From positions 1 to 14,985 of the forward strand of contig JANNFX010000241.1 of the NCBI GenBank assembly GCA_031380225.1: a stretch of 14,985 bases of DNA. The letters are read 5' to 3'. The DNA comes from JANNFX01 sp031380225. GTDB taxonomy: Bacteria > Pseudomonadota > Alphaproteobacteria > Rhizobiales > Hyphomicrobiaceae. The translations under genes and the position numbers were made by a program. Below the pieces are notes generated by a model, which had not been told where the DNA came from, searched no databases, and was given only the letters and a program-made list of their open reading frames with translations. Positions 7,801 through 14,985 of this stretch are shown piece by piece (position 1 is the first letter of the stretch; every line of letters begins with the position of its first letter).

Positions 7801-8491
7801 AGCCCGCACATGGACGGCAGATGGCACCGTTGGCATCGGCGGCGCTTACATGTGCATTTACGGCATGGAAAGCCCTGGCGGCTACCAACTTGTGGGCCGT
7901 ACAGTACAGGTCTGGAATACATACAACGAAACAGCCGCGTTTACAGACGGCAAGCCTTGGCTGTTGCGCTTCTTCGACCAGGTTAAATTTTATCTCGTTA
8001 CATCCGAAGAACTGGCGACAATTCGCGAAGGCGTCATCGACGGATCAGCAAGTCTCGACATCACCGAAACAACGTTCTCGCTAGAGGACTATCGAGCCTT
8101 CCTCGCTGCCAACGCTGACGAAATAATTTCAGCGAAGGCGCGGCAACAGACAGCGTTCAATGCCGAGCGCGCCCGTTGGCAAGCCGCCGATCAAAAAGCT
8201 TCGCCGGTTGAAGCTGAAATTATGTCAGAAAATCTCGATATCATTCCGCCAGGTTCAGCCGCCGTCGAAAGCACAGTGCCTGGATGTGTATGGAAGGTGC
8301 TTGTGAACGAAGGCGCCCGCGTCAATGCCGGGGATGTCATTGTGATCGTCGAATCTATGAAAATGGAAATGGCAATAACTGCGCCAAGCAATGGCATCGT
8401 CACCTCGATCTACTGTGCTGAAGGAAAACCAGTGTCGCTTGGACAAAAGCTGATGGTGGTTGCAGAGTGTACAGCCGAGGCGGCGCAATGA
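4871..8491 (+). CDS. uca: Guanidine carboxylase (annotated family: biotin-dependent urea carboxylase)
   Basis: A complete 1206-residue biotin enzyme. Residues 1 to about 445 are biotin carboxylase: MFSKVLIANRGAIACRIIRT, ATP-grasp glycine loop AGGGGIG (160-166) and EVNTRLQVEH (288-297), with Glu288, Asn290, Arg292 and Glu296 as in E. coli biotin carboxylase. About 447-1100 is the carboxyltransferase: a KipA-like part starting APGTLTSIQDYPG, with GPKPKWAR and GLHPSNLHDN (683-692), then a KipI-like part. The C-terminal biotin carrier has ESMKMEM, so Lys1164 would be biotinylated. It uses ATP and bicarbonate to carboxylate guanidine (or urea). Guanidine is favoured because the operon carries guanidine riboswitches and the DUF1989 pair, which would be unnecessary for urea. 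The substrate-deciding residue in the transferase domain could not be aligned here. It starts five bases after the previous stop with AGGGGG upstream and overlaps the next gene by four bases. Confidence 0.93.
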   Translation: MFSKVLIANRGAIACRIIRTLDRMGIKSVAVYSDADRFSRHVLMAGEAIRIGPAPAAQSYLNIDAILSAAKQTGAEAIHPGYGFLSENTEFAEACTAAGLTFIGPEPAHVRAFALKHTARELAERAGVPLAPGSGLVADADEALREARRIGFPVMLKSTAGGGGIGLQLVEKEDDLAPALARVQRLAANNFKDAGVFVEKYVARGRHIEVQIFGDGKGRVLALGERDCSAQRRNQKVIEETPAPRLPAATRAQLLETAVKLGQAVNYANAGTVEYLLDADTGEFYFLEVNTRLQVEHGVTEEVTGIDLVEWMVRQAAGEALPGTVPKPKGASIQVRLYAEDPARDFRPSSGLLTKVVWPPGTRVETWVESGSEVSSYYDPMIAKIIVTGRDRNDALAKLRTALAETTVSGIETNCGYLAELAVSPVFAAGEVTTATLATFPYAPATIEFLAPGTLTSIQDYPGRLGFWDVGVPPSGPMDAHSFRLANRLVGNAEGTAAIEMTLAGPTIKFHCTSVACLVGADMDARLDGQPIVNGNPFDVKPGQVLKCSTIVGPGLRTYLAVQGGLDIPDYLGSKSTFSLGPFGGHGGRTLLTGDVLHVLSHAVPVTASALPALPADIAPRLTHTWEIGVLYGPHGAPEFFTPDDIATFFAADWEVHYNSSRTGVRLIGPKPKWARTDGGEAGLHPSNLHDNAYAIGAVNFTGDMPVILGPDGPSLGGFVCPVTVVKGELWKIGQLRPGDKITFKRLTPEAARHIDDQREAEVVTLTQCDPNSLRAVAGLGIDDAIVGGIPDEPGKPRVVYRRAGDNYLLVEYGPIVLDLELRFRVHGLMTELTKRALTGIIDMTPGVRSLQIHYNSRKLSLETLLDVLREIDTALDDAGDITVPSRVVRLPLSWDDPTTQQAIAKYTQSVRPDAPWCPSNIEFIRRINGLNSIDDVFRIVLEASYLVLGLGDVYLGAPLATPVDPRHRLVTTKYNPARTWTADGTVGIGGAYMCIYGMESPGGYQLVGRTVQVWNTYNETAAFTDGKPWLLRFFDQVKFYLVTSEELATIREGVIDGSASLDITETTFSLEDYRAFLAANADEIISAKARQQTAFNAERARWQAADQKASPVEAEIMSENLDIIPPGSAAVESTVPGCVWKVLVNEGARVNAGDVIVIVESMKMEMAITAPSNGIVTSIYCAEGKPVSLGQKLMVVAECTAEAAQ

Positions 8492-10293
8492 AAGTATCGC
8501 TCGATATTGCCTCCTTGCACGATGCCTACGCGCGTGGAGCACTGACTCCAGCCGATGTCGTCAACGCAATCTATGACGAGATCGAAGCCAAAGGCGAACG
8601 GCCAATTTGGATTTCTGTCGTGCCCCGCAACCAAGCCGTTGCGAAGGCACAATCTGGATCAAAGGGGGCGCTCTACGGCATTCCCTTCGCTGTCAAAGAC
8701 AACATTGATGTGGCAGGATTGCCGACGACATGCGCGTGTCCCGAATTTGCTTACACACCAGCGACGTCTGCGTTTGTGGTCGAACAACTCGAAGCGGCTG
8801 GCGCCATTCTAATTGGCAAAACGAACCTCGATCAATTTGCAACCGGCCTTGTTGGCACCCGCTCGCCCTATGGCATCCCATCCTGTGTCTTTGACAAGGA
8901 CTACATTTCGGGAGGATCAAGTTCTGGATCAGCCGTCGCCGTCGCGAGCGGTCTCGTATCGTTTGCGCTTGGCACCGATACGGTTGGATCTGGCCGCGTC
9001 CCGGCGTCGTTCAACAACATTGTTGGTTTGAAACCGACCAAAGGCCTGATCAGTACGCGCGGCGTCGTTCCGGCCTGCCGGACTCAAGATGTGGTGTCCG
9101 TTTTTGCATTGACGGTTCGCGATGCGGCGCTTGTCGCTGGCATGGCTTCGAAACTCGATGCTGACGACCCATTTGCAAGAAAGGCTGGCGATGCAGGGAA
9201 CGCCAAGTCACTACCCAATCCGTTACGCATCGGCATTCCACGCAACGGTCTCGAATTCTTCGGGGATAGCAACTACGAGCGGCTTTATCGAGAGGCCACA
9301 GAGCGCGCATCCAAACTTGGCGTAGAAATTGTCGAAATCGATTTCGCGCCGTTTCGCGATGCTGCAAGTCTGCTTTATGCCGGGCCATGGGTTGCAGAAC
9401 GGCTAGCCACTCTTGAAGACTTTACAACCGGCCACGCCGAAGCGATGCATGATGTCGTCCGCGGCATCGTTTTGGGTGCGAAAAAAATCTCTGCCGTCGA
9501 AGCCTTCAAGGGCCACTACCGGCTGGCGGAGTTGATCCGCATAGCTGAAGCCGAGTGGGAGAAGATGGATGTTCTGCTGCTGCCGACGGCAGGCACAACA
9601 TATACAATTGCACAGCTTTTGGCCGATCCGGTTCGTTTAAATTCGAACCTTGGCACCTACACCAACTTCGTCAATCTGATGGATCTATCTGCGCTCGCAG
9701 TTCCAGCGGGCTTTCGGAACGACGGCCTACCATTTGGTATCACGTTGATCGCGCGCGCGTTCGAAGATGGACTCCTGGCTACGTTTGGCGATGCCCTGCA
9801 TCGCACGTTGCGGGATGCGCAGCTTGGCGCCACGAGAAAGTCGCTGTCCACTACCCCAGTCGTGGTGCCGCCAAAAACAAAGCCGTTAATCGAAGTGGCC
9901 GTTGTCGGGGCCCATCTTTCCGGCCAACCGCTCAATAGTCAGCTTTTGGAACGAAAAGCGCGTTTTGTGCGAACGACCCGCACGTCGCGTGGATACCGTT
10001 TCTATGCCCTTGCAAACACCACGCCGCCAAAACCAGGTTTGGTCTTCGACGGCGCAGGGGCTGGCGGAATCGAAGTTGAAGTGTGGGAGATGGACGAGGC
10101 CGCATTTGGTTCTTTTGTTGCGCTCATTCCAATGCCACTTGGTATCGGCACTGTAGCTCTGGACGATGGAACGACTGTCAAAGGCTTCCTGTGTGAAGCC
10201 TACGCCGTGCGCGGCGCCGAAGACATAACGCCATGGGGCGGGTGGCGCGCTTGGCGCAATCGCAACTTGATGCCAATGCCTGACAACGAGTGA
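8488..10293 (+). CDS. atzF: Allophanate hydrolase (amidase-signature family)
   Basis: A 601-residue enzyme, the usual length for AtzF-type allophanate hydrolases. It splits allophanate into two ammonia and CO2 in the cytoplasm, finishing the pathway. The amidase core has the Ser-cisSer-Lys triad: Lys70 (PFAVKDN), Ser144 (first Ser of GGSSSGS) and Ser168 (GTDTVGSGR). The spacings of 74 and 24 residues equal those I recall for AtzF (Lys91, Ser165, Ser189). A separate C-terminal domain from about residue 467 (IEVAVVGAHLSGQPLN to EDITPWGGWRAW) is characteristic of true allophanate hydrolases and helps the second, decarboxylating step. The ATG at 8488 overlaps the carboxylase stop (ATGA) and has GAGG seven bases upstream; seven extra in-frame codons upstream are disfavoured. 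It is the last intact gene of the operon, and no convincing intrinsic terminator is seen after it. Confidence 0.95.
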   Translation: MKVSLDIASLHDAYARGALTPADVVNAIYDEIEAKGERPIWISVVPRNQAVAKAQSGSKGALYGIPFAVKDNIDVAGLPTTCACPEFAYTPATSAFVVEQLEAAGAILIGKTNLDQFATGLVGTRSPYGIPSCVFDKDYISGGSSSGSAVAVASGLVSFALGTDTVGSGRVPASFNNIVGLKPTKGLISTRGVVPACRTQDVVSVFALTVRDAALVAGMASKLDADDPFARKAGDAGNAKSLPNPLRIGIPRNGLEFFGDSNYERLYREATERASKLGVEIVEIDFAPFRDAASLLYAGPWVAERLATLEDFTTGHAEAMHDVVRGIVLGAKKISAVEAFKGHYRLAELIRIAEAEWEKMDVLLLPTAGTTYTIAQLLADPVRLNSNLGTYTNFVNLMDLSALAVPAGFRNDGLPFGITLIARAFEDGLLATFGDALHRTLRDAQLGATRKSLSTTPVVVPPKTKPLIEVAVVGAHLSGQPLNSQLLERKARFVRTTRTSRGYRFYALANTTPPKPGLVFDGAGAGGIEVEVWEMDEAAFGSFVALIPMPLGIGTVALDDGTTVKGFLCEAYAVRGAEDITPWGGWRAWRNRNLMPMPDNE

Positions 10294-10296
10294 GTT

Positions 10297-10606
10297 TCAG
10301 CGGGGTCGCTCTAAATTGCAGTGCCGATTGCCGGTGGCGGGCAAGCCGTAGTGCCGGATGCGGTGGAAGCCTTTCGGCAGCACATGCAGTAGGAAGCGGC
10401 GGATGAACTCAGGGGTTTCGATATCCATCGTCGTGTAGCAGGCATCACCGCTTGCCGGGAATTTTTTCGCGGAACGTCACATGTGCGCCGTCGGCCTTGA
10501 TGAGGCGGCTGTTCGAGATGGCGACACGATCGGTATACCGCGAGAGATACGCGAGCACGGCCTTCGGCCCGGAGGCGCGTTTGTGCGCCGATCAACATAT
10601 ATGCAC
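10297..10606 (-). pseudogene. Decayed IS91-family transposase fragment
   Basis: Minus-strand reading gives pieces of an IS91-type (HUH/Y2 rolling-circle) transposase C-terminal region. KRASGPKAVLAYLSRYTDRVAISNSRLIKADG and VTFR lie in one frame and run into a TGA. A second frame then gives TPEFIRRFLLHVLPKGFHRIRHYGL and ends at TGA 10299-10297. These match the family signatures I recall (VLAYLSRYTHRVAISNSRL, FIRRFLLHVLP.GFHRIRHYG). The upstream catalytic part is missing, and a frameshift plus stop break what is left, so it cannot encode an active enzyme. The fragment ends four bases after the allophanate hydrolase stop codon, suggesting an insertion or rearrangement at the operon's 3' edge. The left boundary of the homology on its 5' side (about 10606) is approximate. 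Confidence 0.8.
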
Positions 10607-10979
10607 GAAGTCTCTCGCCATTTCCCGCTACGCGGAGATCGGGAGTGGCACCAGACTACCGGGCGCTAGAGACTTGATTTCGCGGGCAGCTGCGCCACCG
10701 TTCGGACGTTGGTTTGAGTGTTCGATGAACCATAGGTCCGAACACTTGGTGCGACCTTGGTTCGTAGGCAGGAAAGCACTCACGTGAAATCCTGCCGAAT
10801 ACCTCAGCAGAGATATCTATCAATAACTACGCAATTTTCTTGGGTTGGCACCCGGCTCGAGGCCGGTGCCAGCTCACGTTTCTATCCGCCTAGACTCGTT
10901 CGGCTATCGCCGGAGCGGGCAGGGGCAGAGCCAGACAAATCAAGCGATCATTCAGACTCCGCGTACAGGAGTCCCGAAA
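10607..10979. other. Gene-free region with hairpins upstream of the peroxidase
   Basis: No coding sequence is supported here apart from possible further IS debris. Two structures stand out. In 10700-10746, GTCCGAAC (10736-10743) pairs perfectly with GTTCGGAC (10700-10707), while the overlapping CGAACACT (10739-10746) pairs perfectly with AGTGTTCG (10717-10724), so the two folds exclude each other. At 10847-10870, GGCAC and CGGC pair with GCCG and GTGCC around a five-base loop with one bulged C. Neither is followed by a T-run. The ribosome binding site AGGAG of the peroxidase frame is at 10967-10971. Confidence 0.5.
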
Positions 10980-12581
10980 ATGGCCACCAGTTTCAACGTC
11001 AACGTCAACGACCTCCAGTTCATTCTGAAGCAGATCAAGATCGCAGAGGAAAGTTCGGCGGCTTATAATGCGGCGCCGAAGACGATCCTGTAGTCGATCA
11101 TGGATGCCTATGGCGTGACCGCTGCTAATGCCGCTCAGCTGCCGGCTGGCCTGCGCACGGTTGATGGCACGATGAACAATCTGTTGCCGGGTGGTGCGGA
11201 GATCGGTGCAGCGGACACACTGTTTGCGCGCCTGACAGATCCTGTGTTCCGGACGGTCGATTGGCCCTGGCATTGATTTTAATGGCGATGGCTTGATCGA
11301 TGTAATCAATCATGATTATGGCGATGCAAACCCAGCACCAGGGACGCAAATCCGGTCAGTTGCCGACGCAGATCCGCGTCTTATCTCCAATCTCATCGTC
11401 GACATGTCGCTCAACAACCCGGCGGCAATACAGGCATTTTTGAACAATCCGCTGTCGATCGAAGCCTTCGTTGCGCTCACGAACCTGCCTGAGGCCGATG
11501 CCGAGACATGGCTGAACGACCCGCTGAACGCGGTGGCCGCCGCTGACCTCATGAAGACGATCCCCAACCAGTCGCCGGACATCGGTCTGTCGCCTGGTTT
11601 CAATTCGTGGATGACGTTCTTCGGCCAGTTCTTCGACCACGGCCTCGATCTTGTCACCAAGGGCAAAAACGGCACGGTCTACATTCCGCTCACTGCTGAC
11701 GACCCGCTTTATGACAAGGGCAAGGATGGCATTGCAAACAATGTCGTTGCAGCAACGGATGGCGGCGGCAATGCGTTGTATTATTTGACTGATCCGGCAC
11801 TTACCCCGGTGGGGGCTCCGCCGCCAGCCACGTCAATAGTTGTTACCGCATGGGCAGCGATGTTCAATGACGACGGCTTCGGCGCCGACGGCCTTGTTGG
11901 TACGCTCGACGACCGGCCGAACTTCATGGCGCTGTCGCGCGCGACGGCGACAATTGACGCCAATGGCATTCCGCAGGCAGAGAACACGACGACGTCTTGG
12001 ATCGACCAGAACCAGACCTATACGTCCAACGCCTCGCACCAGGTGTTCCTGCGCGCGTATGCGCTTGACGCCAACAATCACGCAGTGAGCACCGGCAAAT
12101 TCCTCGATCGTCAAACCGCCAACGGCTCGCTCGACGGCGCCGTCGGCAACTGGGCCGAAGTCAAAGCGCAGGCGACCGAGATGCTCGGCCTGACGCTCAA
12201 TGATTTCAACGTCCATGACGTGCCGATGCTAAAGACCGACCAATATGGAAAATTCATCGCTGCGCGAACGGCTTTGCCCAGGTTGCGGTTAACGTCTCGA
12301 TCGTCGACACGCTTACCGGCGCAACAGTCACCACTCTGGCTCCGACCTTTATTGAAGGGACGTCTGGTGGCTTAAACATCAACGGCCTCACGTCTGCCAA
12401 TCTCCCGGGTTCTTATACGCTCCCGGGACTCGGCGCCGGCCAGGCCTATAGTGTCGTAACAATCGGCACTGGCCACGCCTTCCTCAACGACATCGCCCAT
12501 CACGCAGCACCTGCGCTGGTCGATCACGACCACAATCCAGCGACACCCAGGGTTCAGCAGGTGGCCGACACAGATTACCTA

Positions 12582-12728
12582 GACTACAACGGCGACGGCA
12601 CAGTCAACCAAGCCGACGTGGATGCTGGCATCCTTGTTGGCGATCTCGTCGATGCAGATAGCCTGAACGGCATTGACATTGAAGACCTTCGCGACGTCAA
12701 CCTCGACGGCGCGATCACTGCAGCCGAC
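12582..12728 (+). repeat. Paired dockerin/EF-hand-like calcium loops inside the peroxidase
   Basis: Two 12-residue loops of the DxNxDGxxxxxD type occur in one frame: DYNGDGTVNQAD (12582-12617) and DVNLDGAITAAD (12693-12728), 111 bases apart. A third, DFNGDGLIDVIN, lies earlier at 11275-11310 just after the first frameshift. The pair resembles the duplicated calcium loops of dockerin-type domains and is inserted between the distal-His region and the catalytic-arginine helix. Calcium binding is inferred from the motif alone. Confidence 0.6.
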
Positions 12729-14275
12729 CTGGTTGCCGACGACCGCAACGCGACGACCTACGACAATGAAATGCTCAACGCCCACTTCGTCACCGGCGAC
12801 GGACGCGGCAACGAGAACATTGCGCTGACGTCCGTGCACTCGATTTTCCGCTCCGAGCACAACCGCCTGGTTGACGAGAACAAGGCGACATTGCTCGCCA
12901 ACGTCGCGGCTGCGACCACGCCTGCGGAAGCTGCCACGGCCTTGGCATTCCTGAATGAATGGTTGCTGACGGATGTCACCGCTGTTCCAACCACGCAAGC
13001 CGGCATCGATGCCCTGGCGTGGGACGGCGAACGCCTATTCCAGGCCGCCCGGTTCACCACAGAAATGCAATATCAGCATCTCGTGTTCGAAGAATTCGCG
13101 CGCCGCATTCAGCCGATGGTCGACCCCTTCATCTTCAACAGCAGCCCGGATATCGATCCCTCGATCGTGGCCGAGTTTGCCCATACCGTTTACTGCTTCG
13201 GCCACTCGATGCTGACCGGTACGGTTGACCGTCTCGATAACAACCTCGACCCCGTTAACGGCATTGCCGATCAGGCGACGCTGCTCGCCGCCTTCCTCAA
13301 TCCGCAAATGTATGTCGCCAGCGGCGCCACGGTGGCCGAAGCCAACGCCAACTTGATCCGTGGCTTATCACGCGATGTCGGCAACGCGATGGACGAGTTC
13401 ATCGTGCCGGACGTGCGCAGCACGCTATTGGGCCTGCCGCTCGATCTGGCCGCGCTCAACATTGCGCGTGGCCGCGACACTGGCATTCCTTCCTCAACGA
13501 AACCCGCAAGCAGCTCTATGAAGGTGCGTCCGCCCCTGTTGCCGATTTGAAGCCATACGAAAGCTGGGTCGACTTCGCCGCACACATCAAAAATCCGGCC
13601 TCAATCATCAACTTCATCGCCGCCTATGGCACCCACGCGACGATCACGGCGGCCACAACCCTCGAAGGTAAGCGCGATGCAGCAATCGCGTTGGTTGACG
13701 CTGCCATCCTGAACGACAATACCAACGGCGCTGTCGACTTCTTGAACGGCACCGGCGCCTATGCCACCGGGCTGGGTGGCCTCAACGACGTTGACCTGTG
13801 GATCGGTGGCCTTGCCGAAGCCAATCCTGAATTCGGCGGCATGCTGGGCACGACCTTCAACTACGTGTTCGAATTCCAGATGGAGCAATTGCAGTTCGGC
13901 GACCGCATGTACTATTTGACCCGCACACAAGGTCTGAATATCCTCAACAACCTCGAGCCCAATACGTTCTCCGATCTGGTCATGCGCAACACCGCGCTTG
14001 GCGACAAGTATGCAACTCACTTGAACGGCGCACTGTTCGTGACGCCGGACCATTTCCTCGAAATGGACACGGGCATCGCACAGGAAGACTACAACGGTGC
14101 GGCCGCCGGGCTTGACCCGACCTGGGCTCTGGGCGAATCGCACTCCGTCCTGATCCCCAACAAGGTCATGCGCACGCCTGGAACCGACACCGACAACATA
14201 AATGGCAACGTCGCTGGCGACGGGCACCTGGAAGGCGGCTTCCTCCGCTTCACCGGCGGCGAACACGTCGTCGTC

Positions 14276-14665
14276 GGCGGCACCGAAGGTAACGACCGCA
14301 TCTACACCGACAAGGGTATTGACACCATCTGGGGCGACGGCGGCAACGACTACATCAATGCCGGTACCGAATCTGACGACGTCTTCGGCGGCGAAGGCGA
14401 CGACATCATCGAAGATCCATTCGGTGATGACGTGCTGCGCGGTAACCAGGGCAACGACGTCATTTCGGAAGCCCGCGGCGCCGACCTTGTGTTCGGCGAC
14501 GAAGGCCAGGATTATCTCATCCTCGGCCAGGATGCGGCCGAAGTCTTTGGCGGCGAAGGCAACGACTTCATTCTTGGTGGCGCTGGTAAGGACTTCCTGC
14601 TCGGCAACGAAGGCGATGACTGGATTGAAGGCGGCGCTGGTTTCGACACCATCGCTGGCGACAAC
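14276..14665 (+). repeat. RTX nonapeptide (GGxGxDxUx) calcium-binding repeats
   Basis: In the last frame of the peroxidase, about 130 residues consist of RTX-type units such as GGTEGNDRI, GDGGNDYIN, GGEGDDIIE, GNQGNDVIS, GDEGQDYLI, GGEGNDFIL, GGAGKDFLL, GNEGDDWIE and GGAGFDTIA. Such units bind calcium and fold as a parallel beta-roll outside the cell, and usually accompany type I secretion. More degenerate units (GGDEGDYDAESGDDIMGSG) follow, and the series runs on towards the window end. The secretion signal would lie beyond the window. Confidence 0.9.
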
Positions 14666-14985
14666 TCCGAATTGTTCTTCAACTCGACCGTGATCGGCCA
14701 CGACGTGCTGTTCCACGGCGGCGACGAAGGCGATTACGACGCGGAATCGGGCGATGACATCATGGGCTCCGGCCCCAGCGTGTTCCGGTACGAAGGCATG
14801 TTCGGCTTCGACTGGGCCATTGCCAAGAACGACATCACCGGCGTCGCTTTCGACATGGCGATCCCGGTTTTCACCACCATCCCGAACGATATTCTGAAAG
14901 ACCGCTTCGACCAGGTTGAAGCCCTGTCAGGCTGGAAATTTGGCGACGTTCTAGAAGGCGACGACCGTGGCCATAAGGGCGGCGG

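Larger units (their letters stand above)
10980..14985 (+). pseudogene. Heme peroxidase with RTX calcium-binding repeats, broken; continues past window end
   Basis: Joined across frames, the reading starts at ATG 10980 (AGGAG eight bases upstream; MATSFNVNVNDLQFILKQIKIAE) and exceeds 1300 residues. It resembles bacterial animal-type heme peroxidases: the distal-site helix GQFFDHGLDL has His at 11638-11640, SIFRSEHNRLV and WDGERLFQAAR look like the catalytic-arginine helix region, and the proximal His is at 13203-13205 in YCFGHSM. RTX repeats follow, so the intact protein was probably secreted by a type I system. Breaks: TAG at 11091-11093, where a Gln codon CAG is likely ancestral; a +1 shift near 11253-11262; a missing base near 12262 (expected FIAGANGF); and a missing base near 13491-13493 (expected GIPSLNETR). 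The proximal motif has Cys (TGC, 13194) where Arg is usual (myeloperoxidase RYGH). Sequencing error could explain some indels, but the neighbouring 9.6 kb is clean. Confidence 0.85.

Noticed and set aside
10299..10310. AGCG/CGCT hairpin after atzF as operon terminator
   Set aside because: The four-pair stem has no T-run, so the evidence is too weak; it also lies within the IS91 remnant.
13601..14716. 371-codon minus-strand frame opposite the RTX region
   Set aside because: It is a stop-free shadow caused by the repetitive Gly/Asp codons; the plus strand carries clear peroxidase and RTX homology.
1..14985. CRISPR arrays, tRNA or rRNA genes
   Set aside because: No regularly spaced repeats or recognisable tRNA/rRNA sequence were seen when reading the window.

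Overview
The window looks like alphaproteobacterial DNA, probably Rhizobiales-like, judging by moderately high G+C, gene style and protein families. Most of it (about 269-10293) is one rightward nitrogen-assimilation operon. By older family names it would be called urea carboxylase/allophanate hydrolase. RNA elements and gene content show it is better read as a guanidine import and degradation operon.

Layout. At the left edge (<1-148, minus strand) is the first part of a divergent gene that looks like a circularly permuted ATP-grasp protein. The intergenic region holds a cluster of short repeats (269-316), a near-consensus sigma-54 promoter (392-407) and a guanidine-I (ykkC) riboswitch (about 422-535). 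Next come an ABC transporter (binding protein 656-1720, permease 1757-2575, ATPase 2572-3375), a second guanidine sensor of a different class (guanidine-II/mini-ykkC, 3395-3440, two hairpins with ACGG loops), two DUF1989 proteins that match carboxyguanidine deiminase subunits (3488-4207, 4218-4865), a biotin-dependent guanidine/urea carboxylase (4871-8491) and allophanate hydrolase (8488-10293). Overlapping or nearly abutting genes indicate translational coupling.

Proposed pathway: periplasmic guanidine is imported by the ABC system, carboxylated with ATP and bicarbonate, deiminated by the DUF1989 pair to allophanate, and split by the hydrolase to ammonia and CO2. The sigma-54 promoter would tie transcription to nitrogen limitation. 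Two riboswitch classes would then gate the transporter and the enzymes separately on guanidine.

Right of the operon (10294-10979) is a decayed IS91-family transposase fragment on the minus strand plus several hairpins. From 10980 to the window end runs a large animal-type heme peroxidase with C-terminal RTX calcium-binding repeats. It carries a nonsense codon, three frameshifts and an apparent loss of a conserved heme-site arginine, so it is called a pseudogene (or, less likely, a poorly assembled gene).
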